64,000 nt of DNA from Citrobacter amalonaticus Y19 (GCF_000981805.1 NZ_CP011132.1:2480001-2544000); one strand, 5' to 3'; counted from the stretch's first letter, positions 28,027-37,069 are shown. Translations and numbers: made by a program. Notes: a model not told the origin generated them from the sequence alone.

Positions 28027-29208
28027 ATGCACAACACCCCCGCTGCCGCCTCGCCAAAAACGTTTGACCTGACGTCTACGGCTTTCCTTATTGTCGCCTT
28101 TCTCACCGGTATTGCAGGCGCGCTACAGACTCCCACGCTGAGCCTTTTTCTGACCGATGAAGTCCATGCGCGTCCGGGAATGGTCGGTTTCTTTTTTACT
28201 GGCAGTGCCGTGATTGGCATCCTGGTAAGCCAGTTTCTGGCGGGACGTTCAGATAAAAAAGGCGATCGCAAACAGCTGATCGTCTTCTGCTGTGCGCTGG
28301 GCATGCTGGCGTGCGTGTTGTTCGCCTGGAACCGTAACTACTTTATCCTGCTGTTTGTCGGCGTGTTTCTCAGCAGCTTTGGCTCGACCGCCAACCCGCA
28401 AATGTTTGCTCTGGCCCGTGAACATGCTGACCGCACAGGGCGTGAAGCGGTGATGTTCAGTTCCATACTGCGCGCCCAGGTTTCACTCGCATGGGTGATA
28501 GGTCCGCCGTTGGCTTACGCGCTGGCGCTGGGCTTCAGCTTTACAGTGATGTACCTCAGCGCCGCAGTGGCGTTTGTGGTTTGCGGCGCGATGGTGTGGT
28601 TTTTCTTACCGTCTATGCGTAAAGAAACTGCACTGGCAACCGGCACGCTGGAAGCGCCACGTCGCAACCGCCGGGATACCCTGTTGCTGTTTGCGATTTG
28701 CACCTTAATGTGGGGTACGAACAGCCTGTATATCATTAATATGCCGCTGTTTATTATTAATGAGCTGCATCTGCCGGAGAAACTGGCGGGCGTGATGATG
28801 GGGACGGCCGCCGGGCTGGAAATCCCGACGATGTTGATTGCCGGTTACTTCGCAAAACGCCTGGGTAAGCGTCTGCTGATGTGCATTGCGGTCGCCGCTG
28901 GTTTTTGCTTTTACGCAGGAATGCTGGTCGCGCACTCCCCGGTTGTGCTGTTGGGTTTACAACTGCTGAACGCCATCTACATCGGTATTCTCGGCGGGAT
29001 CGGGATGCTCTATTTTCAGGATCTGATGCCAGGCCAGGCGGGTTCAGCAACAACGCTGTATACCAATACCATCCGCGTCGGCTGGATTATCGCCGGGTCG
29101 CTGGCGGGTATTGCCGCTGAAATCTGGAACTACCATGCCGTCTTCTGGTTCGCGCTGGTGATGATTATCGCTACGATGGCCTGTCTGACGCGTATCAAGG
29201 ATGTCTAA
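28027..29208 (+). CDS. setB: Sugar efflux transporter SetB (MFS)
   Basis: A 393-residue major facilitator protein with 12 membrane segments and the MFS loop motif GRSDKKGDRKQLI. SetB exports lactose, glucose and related sugars in E. coli. It is divergent from fruBKA, as in E. coli. Its stop codon overlaps by 4 bp the convergent remnant of yeiW, which is the original chromosomal arrangement at the island's left border. Confidence 0.95.
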   Translation: MHNTPAAASPKTFDLTSTAFLIVAFLTGIAGALQTPTLSLFLTDEVHARPGMVGFFFTGSAVIGILVSQFLAGRSDKKGDRKQLIVFCCALGMLACVLFAWNRNYFILLFVGVFLSSFGSTANPQMFALAREHADRTGREAVMFSSILRAQVSLAWVIGPPLAYALALGFSFTVMYLSAAVAFVVCGAMVWFFLPSMRKETALATGTLEAPRRNRRDTLLLFAICTLMWGTNSLYIINMPLFIINELHLPEKLAGVMMGTAAGLEIPTMLIAGYFAKRLGKRLLMCIAVAAGFCFYAGMLVAHSPVVLLGLQLLNAIYIGILGGIGMLYFQDLMPGQAGSATTLYTNTIRVGWIIAGSLAGIAAEIWNYHAVFWFALVMIIATMACLTRIKDV

Positions 29209-29381
29209 GGCGCCGTCAGCGTCTCCAGTTCAATAAGCCAGGTCATCGCCTGGCGAGATGATTCGCCGCACATTTCCGCGCTCGGCTGCAATCCGGAGCA
29301 CACCTTTGGCCGCAGTGGAGACGCGAAAATTTTACATCGCAGGTGTTCATCAAGCTGGATACACGGCGTGTTAGCGGGTTT
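29205..29381 (-). pseudogene. yeiW: yeiW, 3' part (codons 27-84), separated from its start by the island
   Basis: The minus frame encodes KPANTPCIQLDEHLRC then the rest of a YeiW/YkgJ-type cysteine-rich protein ending LETLTAP. The open frame continues 7 codons into island sequence and could start there by chance, but the CxxxCC metal-binding N-terminus is missing; it lies at 45387-45466. Rejoining both halves at the TT crossover gives exactly 84 codons, the E. coli length. It is therefore broken by integration, not a short native gene. Confidence 0.9.
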
Positions 29382-29411
29382 GCCTAACATATAATTATTC
29401 ACTGTTTAAAA
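29355..29411. other. attL (left island junction)
   Basis: Chromosomal sequence ...GCGGGT ends at the inferred crossover dinucleotide TT (29380-29381), followed by island sequence. The island-side arm AATTATTCACTGTTTAAAA begins at 29393, 12 bp from TT. Its mirror image occurs at the right end at the same distance. This hybrid of one chromosomal and one phage-type half-site is the product expected of a serine integrase. Confidence 0.85.
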
Positions 29412-29479
29412 TTCACATTCCTGCTGTTAGCATCAGATCTATCTGATCAATCAATACCATCCGAAGGGAATCACACTCA

Positions 29480-31396
29480 ATGAAACCCAAGCTATATTCG
29501 TACGTGCGTTTTTCATCTGTGAAACAACGGGAAGGTAACTCCCTGGAGCGTCAGCAAGATACCGCTCTAAAAATTGCGGCCCGTTATAATCTCGAACTTG
29601 ATACAACGGCTTTCCACGATCTCGGCATGTCTGCGTTCAAAGGAAAAAATGCTCATGAAGGGAAGCTATCGGAGTTCATCAAGCAGATTGGGGCGAAGGT
29701 TCCCGTTGGCTCGTGGCTAGTCGTCGAAAATCTTGACCGCATTAGTCGTGATGATGCCTGGAGCGCTTTGGATATATTCAAGAACATACTTAGCAGGGGG
29801 ATAGTCGTTGTTACTGGCATGGATGAGAAGGTCTATAAGTACGCGGACGTAAAGAATAATCCAACCGATTTAATCATTTCATTGTTGATGTTCACACGCG
29901 CCCACGACGAGTCGTTGACAAAAAAGAATCGAGTTGAAGCCCAGGCCCGTTCGTTGATACGACACAACCTGACAAGAGAATCGGGAACACCAGCAAAAGC
30001 AATAGAATCAGTCGGTCAGAATGTTTGGTGGGTAGATACAAAATCAGGATACGTTACTCCACATCCTCTATATTTTACCGCAGCTCAGAAGATTATCGAA
30101 CTTAAACAAAACGGTGAAACTCTTCTTGGAATCCAACGATATCTTAACGAACATTACCCTGCCCCTAAAAAGAGGGTTTATAAAGACCAGACAGGTCAAG
30201 CGCTGACACCCAAAACTGAACAATGGGGTAAACATTTGATCAGGACATTTTTGAACCCCACTGTTCACGGACAAAAAACCTTTACGCTGGATAAACGTGA
30301 TGAATCAGGTGTCATCATATACGATTCCGAATCAGATGAGCCGTTAAAAGAAACATTCATTATCCCTGATTACTACCCTGCTCTTATGTCGGAGGTGGAC
30401 TACTTGACACTTTCGAAATTAGATCGACACCGCGCCATCACTCGTAATTCATCAAAATATCCAGCAGGTAATCCTGAACCAGAAATCCCGCTACTCTCAG
30501 GTATCGGTATTCTTTTTTGCGGAAAATGTGGTTCTTTCATGTTCAAATCTGGTTCAAGTGAAAACAAGTACCGTTATATATGTGGTTCAAAAATCGTTCA
30601 GGGTAAACCTTGCGGTAAAAAAGGTTTTACGTCATACCAGCTTGAGCACACTGTTTTGCAACTAATCGCTGATCACGTCTGGAACAACCACCAAGAAGAT
30701 AAAACGGCTTGGTACGAATCTGAGATTGAAAAGGCATCTGAAGCTGTTAAAAAGCTGCTAAAGCTGGCAACTTTGACAGATGACCTCGAAGAATTGGCAG
30801 ATCAGATTAATGCCAATAAACAGAAAAAAATAACGCTTGAGCGAGAATATCAACAGTACAAAATCAGCCGCTCAGAAATTCAAACTACTGGCTGGGATCA
30901 ATTCCGAAATTTCGATGTTCATGACACTAAAAACCCTGATCGTAAGCGAATTAGGCTGAAGATAAAGCAAGCTATCAAACGTATTGATTGCTATGACATT
31001 GATGGGCGGTATGGTCATTTTGAAGTAACCTTCGCCGACGAGACAAAACAGAGAATCGTGATTAAGTTCAATCGAAACCGATCACCTGGTGTTTCGTATG
31101 TAGAAGCACAGACAGTAAATGATCATGACTTACTAAAAATGCAAGGACTTGTGTTGCACTCCTTCATTGATGAACTGATTTCACCTGAAAAATTTGCACA
31201 GCATATTAAGGACAAGCATGAAGTCAGCATTCTAAACCCGACGTTTATAACCAAGCTGGAGGATGGTGTAAACCAAAACGAAGGTAATGGATTGGCTATC
31301 AAGGTAGCTAGCACTACAAGTAAATCGTATGCAACTGTCAACGGTATTAAATACGAGATTAACTCGCTGGAAGACTTAGAAAAACTTTTACAGTAA
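29480..31396 (+). CDS. Large serine recombinase (integrase)
   Basis: A 638-residue large serine recombinase. Residues 1-150 form the catalytic resolvase domain with nucleophile Ser12 in YVRFS and the ENLDRISRDD motif (Arg87, Arg90). Residues about 165-325 are the recombinase domain, followed by a zinc ribbon with Cys347, Cys350, Cys368 and Cys378. Residues about 395-465 are a charged coiled coil, and a C-terminal extension follows. Enzymes of this type join attP and attB by a 2-bp staggered cut without long homology. Its start is 98 bp inside attL. No recombination directionality factor was recognised. AAGGGA precedes the ATG. Confidence 0.93.
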   Translation: MKPKLYSYVRFSSVKQREGNSLERQQDTALKIAARYNLELDTTAFHDLGMSAFKGKNAHEGKLSEFIKQIGAKVPVGSWLVVENLDRISRDDAWSALDIFKNILSRGIVVVTGMDEKVYKYADVKNNPTDLIISLLMFTRAHDESLTKKNRVEAQARSLIRHNLTRESGTPAKAIESVGQNVWWVDTKSGYVTPHPLYFTAAQKIIELKQNGETLLGIQRYLNEHYPAPKKRVYKDQTGQALTPKTEQWGKHLIRTFLNPTVHGQKTFTLDKRDESGVIIYDSESDEPLKETFIIPDYYPALMSEVDYLTLSKLDRHRAITRNSSKYPAGNPEPEIPLLSGIGILFCGKCGSFMFKSGSSENKYRYICGSKIVQGKPCGKKGFTSYQLEHTVLQLIADHVWNNHQEDKTAWYESEIEKASEAVKKLLKLATLTDDLEELADQINANKQKKITLEREYQQYKISRSEIQTTGWDQFRNFDVHDTKNPDRKRIRLKIKQAIKRIDCYDIDGRYGHFEVTFADETKQRIVIKFNRNRSPGVSYVEAQTVNDHDLLKMQGLVLHSFIDELISPEKFAQHIKDKHEVSILNPTFITKLEDGVNQNEGNGLAIKVASTTSKSYATVNGIKYEINSLEDLEKLLQ

Positions 31397-31404
31397 ATCA
31401 CTCT

Positions 31405-31427
31405 CCCCTTGCATACCTGTCAAGGGG
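31405..31427. other. Inverted repeat after the integrase gene
   Basis: CCCCTTG and CAAGGGG form a perfect 7-bp stem 9 bp after the integrase stop, but no T run follows, so it is a stem-loop rather than a confident Rho-independent terminator. The remainder of the 258-bp gap to the next gene is AT-rich and presumably holds its promoter. Confidence 0.4.
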
Positions 31428-31654
31428 AAGCCTACCAACGCCCTCAATAGCCCTATCTCCGTTTCCGTTACATCAAAGCAATCTCGGAATTATACACACC
31501 ACAATCGATCGTTTTTATAGATTGATTTTACATTATTGATAGGTTTTACAGATCAATGTAAGATCATGATTCTTCGAGTAGTGTTTCTCACTAGCAAGAC
31601 TCACGGGATGGTGATCTGCCCCCGATGGAGTGCAATAGAAAGAAGGTATCCAGA

Positions 31655-32419
31655 ATGACTATCCTTATAAAAACGTTAAAAATCATGGCATCAGGCGTTG
31701 TTCTCATTTCAGCTATAACCGCCGCCTCCAGTACCGTCTATTTCTTGCCAGAGGCGAAATCAGCAGGTGTCGCCAGCAACGACAAAAACGCCCTGATGTT
31801 TCTCGGAATGGACAGGGATGTAAATCTGAAGGGAATATGCTTCGCGATAACAAAGCAATCATCCTCGATCGTGCCGCTGGTAGATATCACTGCTACAACT
31901 GATAACGGCAGATTCACGATGCACGGACTACGCCCAAAGAATAACGACGATACGAAGGAATTAGTCTGTTCACTTGGTTCAGAAGCTGGGGATTTCTTGA
32001 CTGGCATTGCGAAGTCAACCACCGTCAACGTGAAACTAGATTTCAATGGCGAGATCCGCAGTTACAGTTTCAACACTACAGAGTTCAGAAAAATACTGAC
32101 TGCCAATGGTCAAGGAGTGTGGGACAAAGCAGCTAAAGATTATGCTCAGGGAGTTCGTGCACCCATTTTCTATAATAACAACCGCGAAGCCACCAAAAAC
32201 AATGCAGTAACCTCAAATGTCGATACACACAGTTATAAAGCAAGCGATGAGAAACTAAATTCGGTCTGGAAAAACCTTAGCCCTGAAACTAGAAAACGAT
32301 TACTCCCTTCCCAAAGAGAATGGATAAAGCAAAAATCCGGTTGCAATAATGAACAGAAATGTCTTACCGACATGACGAAAAACCGTATTCGTGAACTGGA
32401 GTCTGAAAATGAAAAATAA
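31655..32419 (+). CDS. Secreted protein with C-terminal LprI-like (DUF1311) domain
   Basis: A 254-residue protein starting at the ATG at 31655 (AGAAGG 8 bp upstream; an earlier ATG at 31625 lacks an RBS). A hydrophobic N-terminus (about residues 8-24) looks like a signal peptide or anchor. The middle (residues about 40-165) is a beta-rich region with two Cys that I do not recognise. The C-terminal 55 residues fit the LprI-type domain: LNSVWKNLS, then LLPSQREWIKQKSGC, then CLTDMTKNRIREL, with two Cys likely paired. Members include periplasmic lysozyme inhibitors, but many are unassigned. First gene of a three-gene run. Confidence 0.7.
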   Translation: MTILIKTLKIMASGVVLISAITAASSTVYFLPEAKSAGVASNDKNALMFLGMDRDVNLKGICFAITKQSSSIVPLVDITATTDNGRFTMHGLRPKNNDDTKELVCSLGSEAGDFLTGIAKSTTVNVKLDFNGEIRSYSFNTTEFRKILTANGQGVWDKAAKDYAQGVRAPIFYNNNREATKNNAVTSNVDTHSYKASDEKLNSVWKNLSPETRKRLLPSQREWIKQKSGCNNEQKCLTDMTKNRIRELESENEK

Positions 32420-32777
32420 TGCCCTGACTTTGGTTTTAAAAAACGACTGGATAACTTCGTCTTCTAGTCAAACCTATAACGGAAAATACATGGTTGGACA
32501 TTTTCACCTGACAGATACGTTTATCGTTGAATATATGAATCTGATACATGGAGTCGAAATACCTGATTCATGGGTCAGCAGCGGCTTCACTAATACATCA
32601 GATACCAACACCCGTAAGGTTATGTATATGGAAGGCTGCGGTATGTTATCTAACGATACAATGAATGAGATCCGTAATGCAGTGAAGATTCCGTCTGACG
32701 ACGTGAAAATTTACCACAATGGTAATAAGATTGTTAAGATAGAATTTATGGAAGATTACAATGAAATCACGAATTGA
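32409..32777 (+). CDS. Hypothetical protein
   Basis: A 122-residue protein of unknown function beginning MKNNALTLVLKNDW, with GGAG 8 bp upstream of the ATG at 32409; an in-frame ATG at 32391 would lie inside the previous gene without an RBS. It overlaps the preceding gene by 11 bp and the next by 17 bp, so the three are probably one operon. No signal peptide; predicted mixed alpha/beta with many polar residues and a single Cys. It may be the cytoplasmic or immunity-like partner of its secreted neighbours, but nothing in the sequence proves this. Confidence 0.6.
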   Translation: MKNNALTLVLKNDWITSSSSQTYNGKYMVGHFHLTDTFIVEYMNLIHGVEIPDSWVSSGFTNTSDTNTRKVMYMEGCGMLSNDTMNEIRNAVKIPSDDVKIYHNGNKIVKIEFMEDYNEITN

Positions 32778-33356
32778 ATATCGCATAAAACAATCAGTCA
32801 TAACTGTTGCTATCACCTTCAGTTTTTACGTATTTCAGGGGATTGCAATAACTCCATGCCAAGCAAAATCAACTGAAGTAAAACCGACTTTACACGCAAA
32901 TACTGTTTCTTTACAGCAAATCTCGCAATTATCTAGACCATCTATCATCGATATACTTCCGAGACTTTATACAGCTGAAGAGGTTTATTCACGATTTAAA
33001 GAACATGAGTTTAGGGCAACTAACGATTTCAAAAAGTGCCGATTGATGGTTACAGGTAAAATAAAAAAATCGGTACTGTTACATTCAGTAAGAATCCGTT
33101 AGTTACATTGTATATTTCTGGTTCAAATGAAGGACTAAAGTTTATTTTTGAAAATACGGATTATAATAACGATAAGGTAGCAAAGTTAAACGTTGGAGAT
33201 ACAGTAATTATTGCAGGATGGAATGCACGTCCTGGAACATTTGAAGGTATTTTTTTAGATGATTCGCAAATCATGACTGGTATGATTTCAAAAAAGAAAA
33301 GGCAAATGTTGGCTGTGAATGGTGGAGTCTATGATCGGGAGATTTGTCTTAAGTAA
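32761..33356 (+). pseudogene. OB-fold (tRNA_anti-like) secreted protein, frameshifted in an A7 run
   Basis: Two frames together encode one protein of about 198 residues. The first (32761-33102) has a signal-like N-terminus and reads through YSRFKEHEFRATND and RLMVTGKIKK. The second, one base back, continues IGTVTFSKNPLVTL, then GLKFIF, LNVGDTVIIAGW and LDDSQIM. That order (VxGxI, PxVxL, KxGDxVxxxG) is the pattern of tRNA_anti-like OB-fold proteins, so the split is secondary. The frames meet at seven A (33063-33069), where one lost A explains the break; the heptamer A-AAA-AAA in frame would also allow -1 slippage. Confidence 0.7.
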
Positions 33357-33375
33357 CATTATTTATTCTCTTCAA

Positions 33376-33398
33376 ATGCAGGGGCCAAGCCCCTGCAT
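33376..33398 (+). terminator. Hairpin at the end of the LprI operon
   Basis: A perfect 9-bp stem ATGCAGGGG/CCCCTGCAT with a 5-base loop followed by CTTTCTTC, 20 bp after the last stop codon. The T run is imperfect, so the call is moderate. Confidence 0.6.
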
Positions 33399-33498
33399 CT
33401 TTCTTCAATGGACACTGTACCAAGGGGAATAAAACCTGTAAGGAGCTACATTAGCGTTTTTTTTTATGACATACGACTCGAAATATCGCGACAGAACA

Positions 33499-34188
33499 TT
33501 AAAGCAGGACCTGCCCTGCAAAATGACCAATCCCCATCGACAAAAACATAGCCAGTGTACTCCAGAACATAATTCTTATGATCGCCCTGACAGGAGGTGC
33601 TTTACCTGCAACAGAGGATATATAACCAAGGACCACCAGTGAAAAAAGGGTGGAAAGGATAATAAACAAAAAAACCTGCTTTGGAGGAGATAACCATGCA
33701 ACTATTAAAGGTAACACGGCACCAGCAGAAAAACTCAGAGCAGAAAAGACAGCAGCCTGAAGGGGCTGTGCAGAGTTTGTATCCGTCAGCCCAAGTTCTT
33801 CACGGGCATGAGCATCCAGAGCATTTCTCGCCATGAGCTGCTCTGCAACCCTATAGGCAAGCACAGGATCCAGTCCACGTTGTATATAAAGTGAAGTCAG
33901 TTCCTGCATTTCACCTTCATAATCGGTTTCCAACTCCCTTTTTTCCTGAGCAAGTGCAGCGTTTTCGGTATCAGCCTGAGATGAGACTGAAACATATTCT
34001 CCCGTTGCCATCGACATCGCACCAGAAACCAGTCCGGCAACACCAGCAAGTAAAACTCCCGAAGAACTGGTGTTTGCTGACGCAACACCAAGGACAAGGC
34101 TTGCTGTCGAAACAATTCCGTCATTTGCCCCCAGTACAGCCGCCCGAAGCCATCCCACTTTTTCGATGCTGTGTCGTTCAAGATGCAT
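33499..34188 (-). CDS. VIT1/CCC1-family transporter (putative Fe2+/Mn2+)
   Basis: A 229-residue protein of the VIT family. The signature ANDGIVSTASLVLGV and GLVSGAMSMATGEYVSVSSQ mark the first two membrane segments; a cytoplasmic helical region with many Glu (residues 85-135, the metal-binding domain of the family) follows, then three further hydrophobic segments. Family members move ferrous iron or manganese out of the cytosol. The ATG at 34188 is chosen because GAAGGA lies 10 bp upstream; the open frame extends six codons to a TTG. Last gene of the leftward metal/haem cassette. Confidence 0.85.
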   Translation of the reverse strand: MHLERHSIEKVGWLRAAVLGANDGIVSTASLVLGVASANTSSSGVLLAGVAGLVSGAMSMATGEYVSVSSQADTENAALAQEKRELETDYEGEMQELTSLYIQRGLDPVLAYRVAEQLMARNALDAHAREELGLTDTNSAQPLQAAVFSALSFSAGAVLPLIVAWLSPPKQVFLFIILSTLFSLVVLGYISSVAGKAPPVRAIIRIMFWSTLAMFLSMGIGHFAGQVLL

Positions 34189-34323
34189 ATCTTTGCTTTC
34201 CTTCAACTACGCACACTAATCGGAATTACGGACATATAAGAATGCCTTGACAGATAATTAAACTATTGTAGTCAATTTTATCCAGCCATTACAGCACACT
34301 TTATTAATCATCAATCTATCACA

Positions 34324-34905
34324 CTATTCCGTAACGGAATTTTTCCTTTGGCTACGGATGGTGAGAAATATATGCAGCAACCCCATCGAACCATGCGCCC
34401 AGAAATAGGTTTCAATAAATACAGTCAGAAACTTATGCAAATTTAGGACACTTTCTGTCAGCACTGGCGACATTCCAGGAATTGTATTGAGTGCAAACCA
34501 GAAACCACCACATGATGCAACGCCCAATAGCGCAAGTACACCAAGCCCCTGGACTAAGGCAGCAATCCCACCAGCATGAGCTTCAGGGAGACGGAATGAC
34601 ATCAGCATTTTGATATCTTCAACCACACCTCGAAAATCAAGAGTCAGCCAAGCAAAATAGTAATGAAATCCTCGTTGTGTTAGCATCCATGCAAGCATGA
34701 TTAACCCAAGAACAATCAGTGATAATCCAGTGATAACATGGAACCATGTAACGAACCCTGTGAGAGTATAGTCACTGAGAGCATCGCTTTCGGTAAGATT
34801 TGAACTAACAATCTGCAATAAAATCAATACAGCTAAGATGATATGAAGCACACGTAGAAATGGTGTGTCTTTGTGAGGGAGAGCATTACGTAAATTTTCA
34901 TTCAT
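34324..34905 (-). CDS. Cytochrome b561-type membrane protein
   Basis: A 193-residue integral membrane protein with four hydrophobic segments and His residues placed as haem ligands: LHIILAV and WFHVITG in the first half, LNLHKFLTVF and WAHGSMGLLH in the second. This fits the bacterial cytochrome b561 (YodB/YceJ) family, which passes electrons between the quinone pool and periplasmic partners. It sits 135 bp upstream of the VIT gene and downstream of a cytochrome b562-like gene, all on the same strand, suggesting a membrane-periplasm electron-transfer pair. Partner and donor are inferred. Confidence 0.75.
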   Translation of the reverse strand: MNENLRNALPHKDTPFLRVLHIILAVLILLQIVSSNLTESDALSDYTLTGFVTWFHVITGLSLIVLGLIMLAWMLTQRGFHYYFAWLTLDFRGVVEDIKMLMSFRLPEAHAGGIAALVQGLGVLALLGVASCGGFWFALNTIPGMSPVLTESVLNLHKFLTVFIETYFWAHGSMGLLHIFLTIRSQRKNSVTE

Positions 34906-35055
34906 AATTTAGCCACTTTGTTAGGGGTGGTTGACCAAATCAACATGCCTTTTTATTAACGAAACCTTAACTTATCGGAACTAAACAATACTCTTTAATC
35001 AGAGAATGGTATCTAAACCTATAGTACATCACATCAGTAATATGAAGAGATTACC

Positions 35056-35225
35056 ATGAAGAAGTGTTTTTCCAGCCAAGAGATCATCAGTATGTTTCAG
35101 TGAAGCACGAAGCGGGTATATCCGCCCCGTGCAACATCAATAGGACTTAGCTTATGTTGAGGCAATGTAGCATCGGTAAGCATGTTTGCGACCCCAACAT
35201 TTTTATATGTACTGAGCAGATAAGA
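35056..35225 (+). pseudogene. Degraded IS3-family transposase OrfA remnant
   Basis: Starting at ATGAAGAAGTGTTTTTCC, this stretch resembles base by base the OrfA start of the IS407-group elements at 37070 and 42896 (KKxFSxxEIIS), then diverges with a TGA at 35101 and indels. Weak similarity appears to resume around AAGCATG and ACATTTTTATATGTACTG up to about 35225. It is a decayed third copy of a related element. The rest of the 437-bp gap between the two cytochrome genes contains no other recognisable feature. Confidence 0.6.
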
Positions 35226-35342
35226 TAACGTATTAGAATTTCTTCACCAGGGCATAACTATCCATTCTAATACAAGCAGCTATATCATGTCAGTTCCGGG
35301 ATATCTTTCCAGCATATCTACTTTCTCCTGATAGTTCCCGGT

Positions 35343-35717
35343 TCAGTCAACGCCAAGTTTATTATGGTATTTTCTCATCATACTGCCCAGTTTCTGTGCT
35401 GCAATTTTCCCAGCGTCAAGACCTTCCTTTTCAGCGGTACTTTCAACAGCAGTTACCTCATCAATCAGAAGTGACATACCTGCAACATACGTTTCCCTGT
35501 CATACCCCTCTACCGGGCCGTTCAAGATGGACTCTGCTGTTGATTTCAGATCCTGCATATCTTTCCTGAAAGATGTAACGTCCTCCTCCTTAAGTGCTGC
35601 GCGGTAGCTTTTATTCATCATCTTCATGGCATGTTCAACACCGTCAGAACCAGCTATTACACTGGTAGATAAAACAAGGGCTGTTCCTATTATAACACTA
35701 TGCATAATTTTTCTCAT
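35343..35717 (-). CDS. Cytochrome b562-like periplasmic haem protein
   Basis: A 124-residue protein with a signal peptide of about 22 residues (MRKIMHSVIIGTALVLSTSVIAG in two parts: basic start, then hydrophobic core, cleavage near IAG). The mature part is a predicted four-helix bundle. The Met of AMKMMNK near the N-terminus and the His of MRKYHNK near the C-terminus match the Met7 and His102 haem ligands of cytochrome b562. The ATG at 35717 preserves the signal peptide; the upstream extension does not look coding. A soluble electron carrier for the b561-type neighbour is a reasonable inference. Confidence 0.75.
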   Translation of the reverse strand: MRKIMHSVIIGTALVLSTSVIAGSDGVEHAMKMMNKSYRAALKEEDVTSFRKDMQDLKSTAESILNGPVEGYDRETYVAGMSLLIDEVTAVESTAEKEGLDAGKIAAQKLGSMMRKYHNKLGVD

Positions 35718-35828
35718 AATAACCCCACATTGTTTACTATCATTTAAAAAAATCACAATCCGAAGACGTAACATTGAGCAAAGAAAATAATTATTTGCCA
35801 ATTTCCCCGAAGAAAATCAGCATTAAAA

Positions 35829-36782
35829 TTATTGTTTATGATTATTTACACTTCCATAATCAAGGCCACTTACCTCCTTAAAAAAAGGGTCAACATGCGT
35901 CATGACATTTAATACATGATGATTATCTAAAACTGATTTCCTGGCTAAAACAGCAATGTCATGCCCTACTTTCACTGATAAATTACCATTAATTTCCAGA
36001 TGAACATCAACAACAACAAGATCTCCCATTTTACGGGTTTTGAGATCATGGATACCTTCAACTCCAGGCGTTGACAATAATGTGGTTTTTATTTTATTTT
36101 CAGTTTCAATATCCACGGATCTGTCCATCAAGTCATGAAGCGAATCTGACATAAATGAATATCCCATTCTGGTTACAATCAGTCCGACAACCATTGCAGC
36201 AACTGGGTCGAGTAATTTAAAACCTGATAAGTTCCCAATAATACCAATAGCCACAACCAAAGACGAAGCGGCATCAGAGCGTGCATGCCAGGCATTAGCG
36301 ACCAGCATAGTGGATTTTACTCGGGTTGCTACGGCAAGCATATAGCGAAAAAGAAGCTCTTTGATAACCAGTGCGGCTAAAGCCACCCACAGAGCAACAA
36401 TATGTACCTGAGGAATATCATCTGGTTGTTTCATTTTATTTACTGCTGACCATAACATGCCGATGCCAACAATAAATAAAATTGTCCCCAGAATTAATGA
36501 TGCACCATTTTCATAACGATGATGACCGTAGTGATGGTCATCATCGGGATTTTTTTTACTTTTATGGTTTGCAATGAGTACAACAAAGTCTGAGACTAAA
36601 TCAGACAGGGAATGAATACCATCCGCGATAAGTCCCTGAGATCCAGAAAATATACCAGTAATCACCTGCCCGGATGTCAGAAAACAATTAACAAGCACAC
36701 TAACCCACGTACTTTTACGGGCCGCGATGAAACGCTCATGAGAACTAATATCAATATCATCCGTAAATTTGTTTACCTGCAC
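35829..36782 (-). CDS. Cation diffusion facilitator (FieF-like metal efflux)
   Basis: A 317-residue CDF transporter with six membrane segments and a C-terminal cytoplasmic metal-binding domain. Both halves of the transport site are visible: Asp61 and Asp65 in DLVSD and His166 and Asp170 in HARSD, the DD-HD set of FieF/YiiP, which handles Zn2+ and Fe2+. A His/Asp-rich loop (DDDHHYGHHRY) lies after segment two. It is the first gene of a leftward group with cytochrome b562, b561 and VIT genes, pointing to metal (probably iron) homeostasis. IS copy 1 lies about 220 bp upstream. Confidence 0.85.
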   Translation of the reverse strand: MQVNKFTDDIDISSHERFIAARKSTWVSVLVNCFLTSGQVITGIFSGSQGLIADGIHSLSDLVSDFVVLIANHKSKKNPDDDHHYGHHRYENGASLILGTILFIVGIGMLWSAVNKMKQPDDIPQVHIVALWVALAALVIKELLFRYMLAVATRVKSTMLVANAWHARSDAASSLVVAIGIIGNLSGFKLLDPVAAMVVGLIVTRMGYSFMSDSLHDLMDRSVDIETENKIKTTLLSTPGVEGIHDLKTRKMGDLVVVDVHLEINGNLSVKVGHDIAVLARKSVLDNHHVLNVMTHVDPFFKEVSGLDYGSVNNHKQ

Positions 36783-37069
36783 CAGAAACTCCTTATAACA
36801 GCATCAACAGTTAATACTAAACAGACTATCCTTCCCGGACAGGTTCTGTGGCGAAAATATAATAATTGGTGAGATTTATTCCTGTAAAGGACGTGCCATG
36901 TTTGTGATGACATTCATTTATCATAATTTTTAAACATTAATTTATTCTTAACAGAATATGAAAAAATTGACAGTTACCACAACTATACGCTTACGTTCTG
37001 ACCTGCTCCCCGTTGATTAGTACACCCCGATGTTAGTAATGTCTTCATAAGCCACATGAGGACATCCCC

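Noticed and set aside
29205..29402. A complete 65-residue YeiW
   Set aside because: Its first seven codons come from island sequence and the cysteine-rich N-terminus is missing; it is the 3' part of a split gene.
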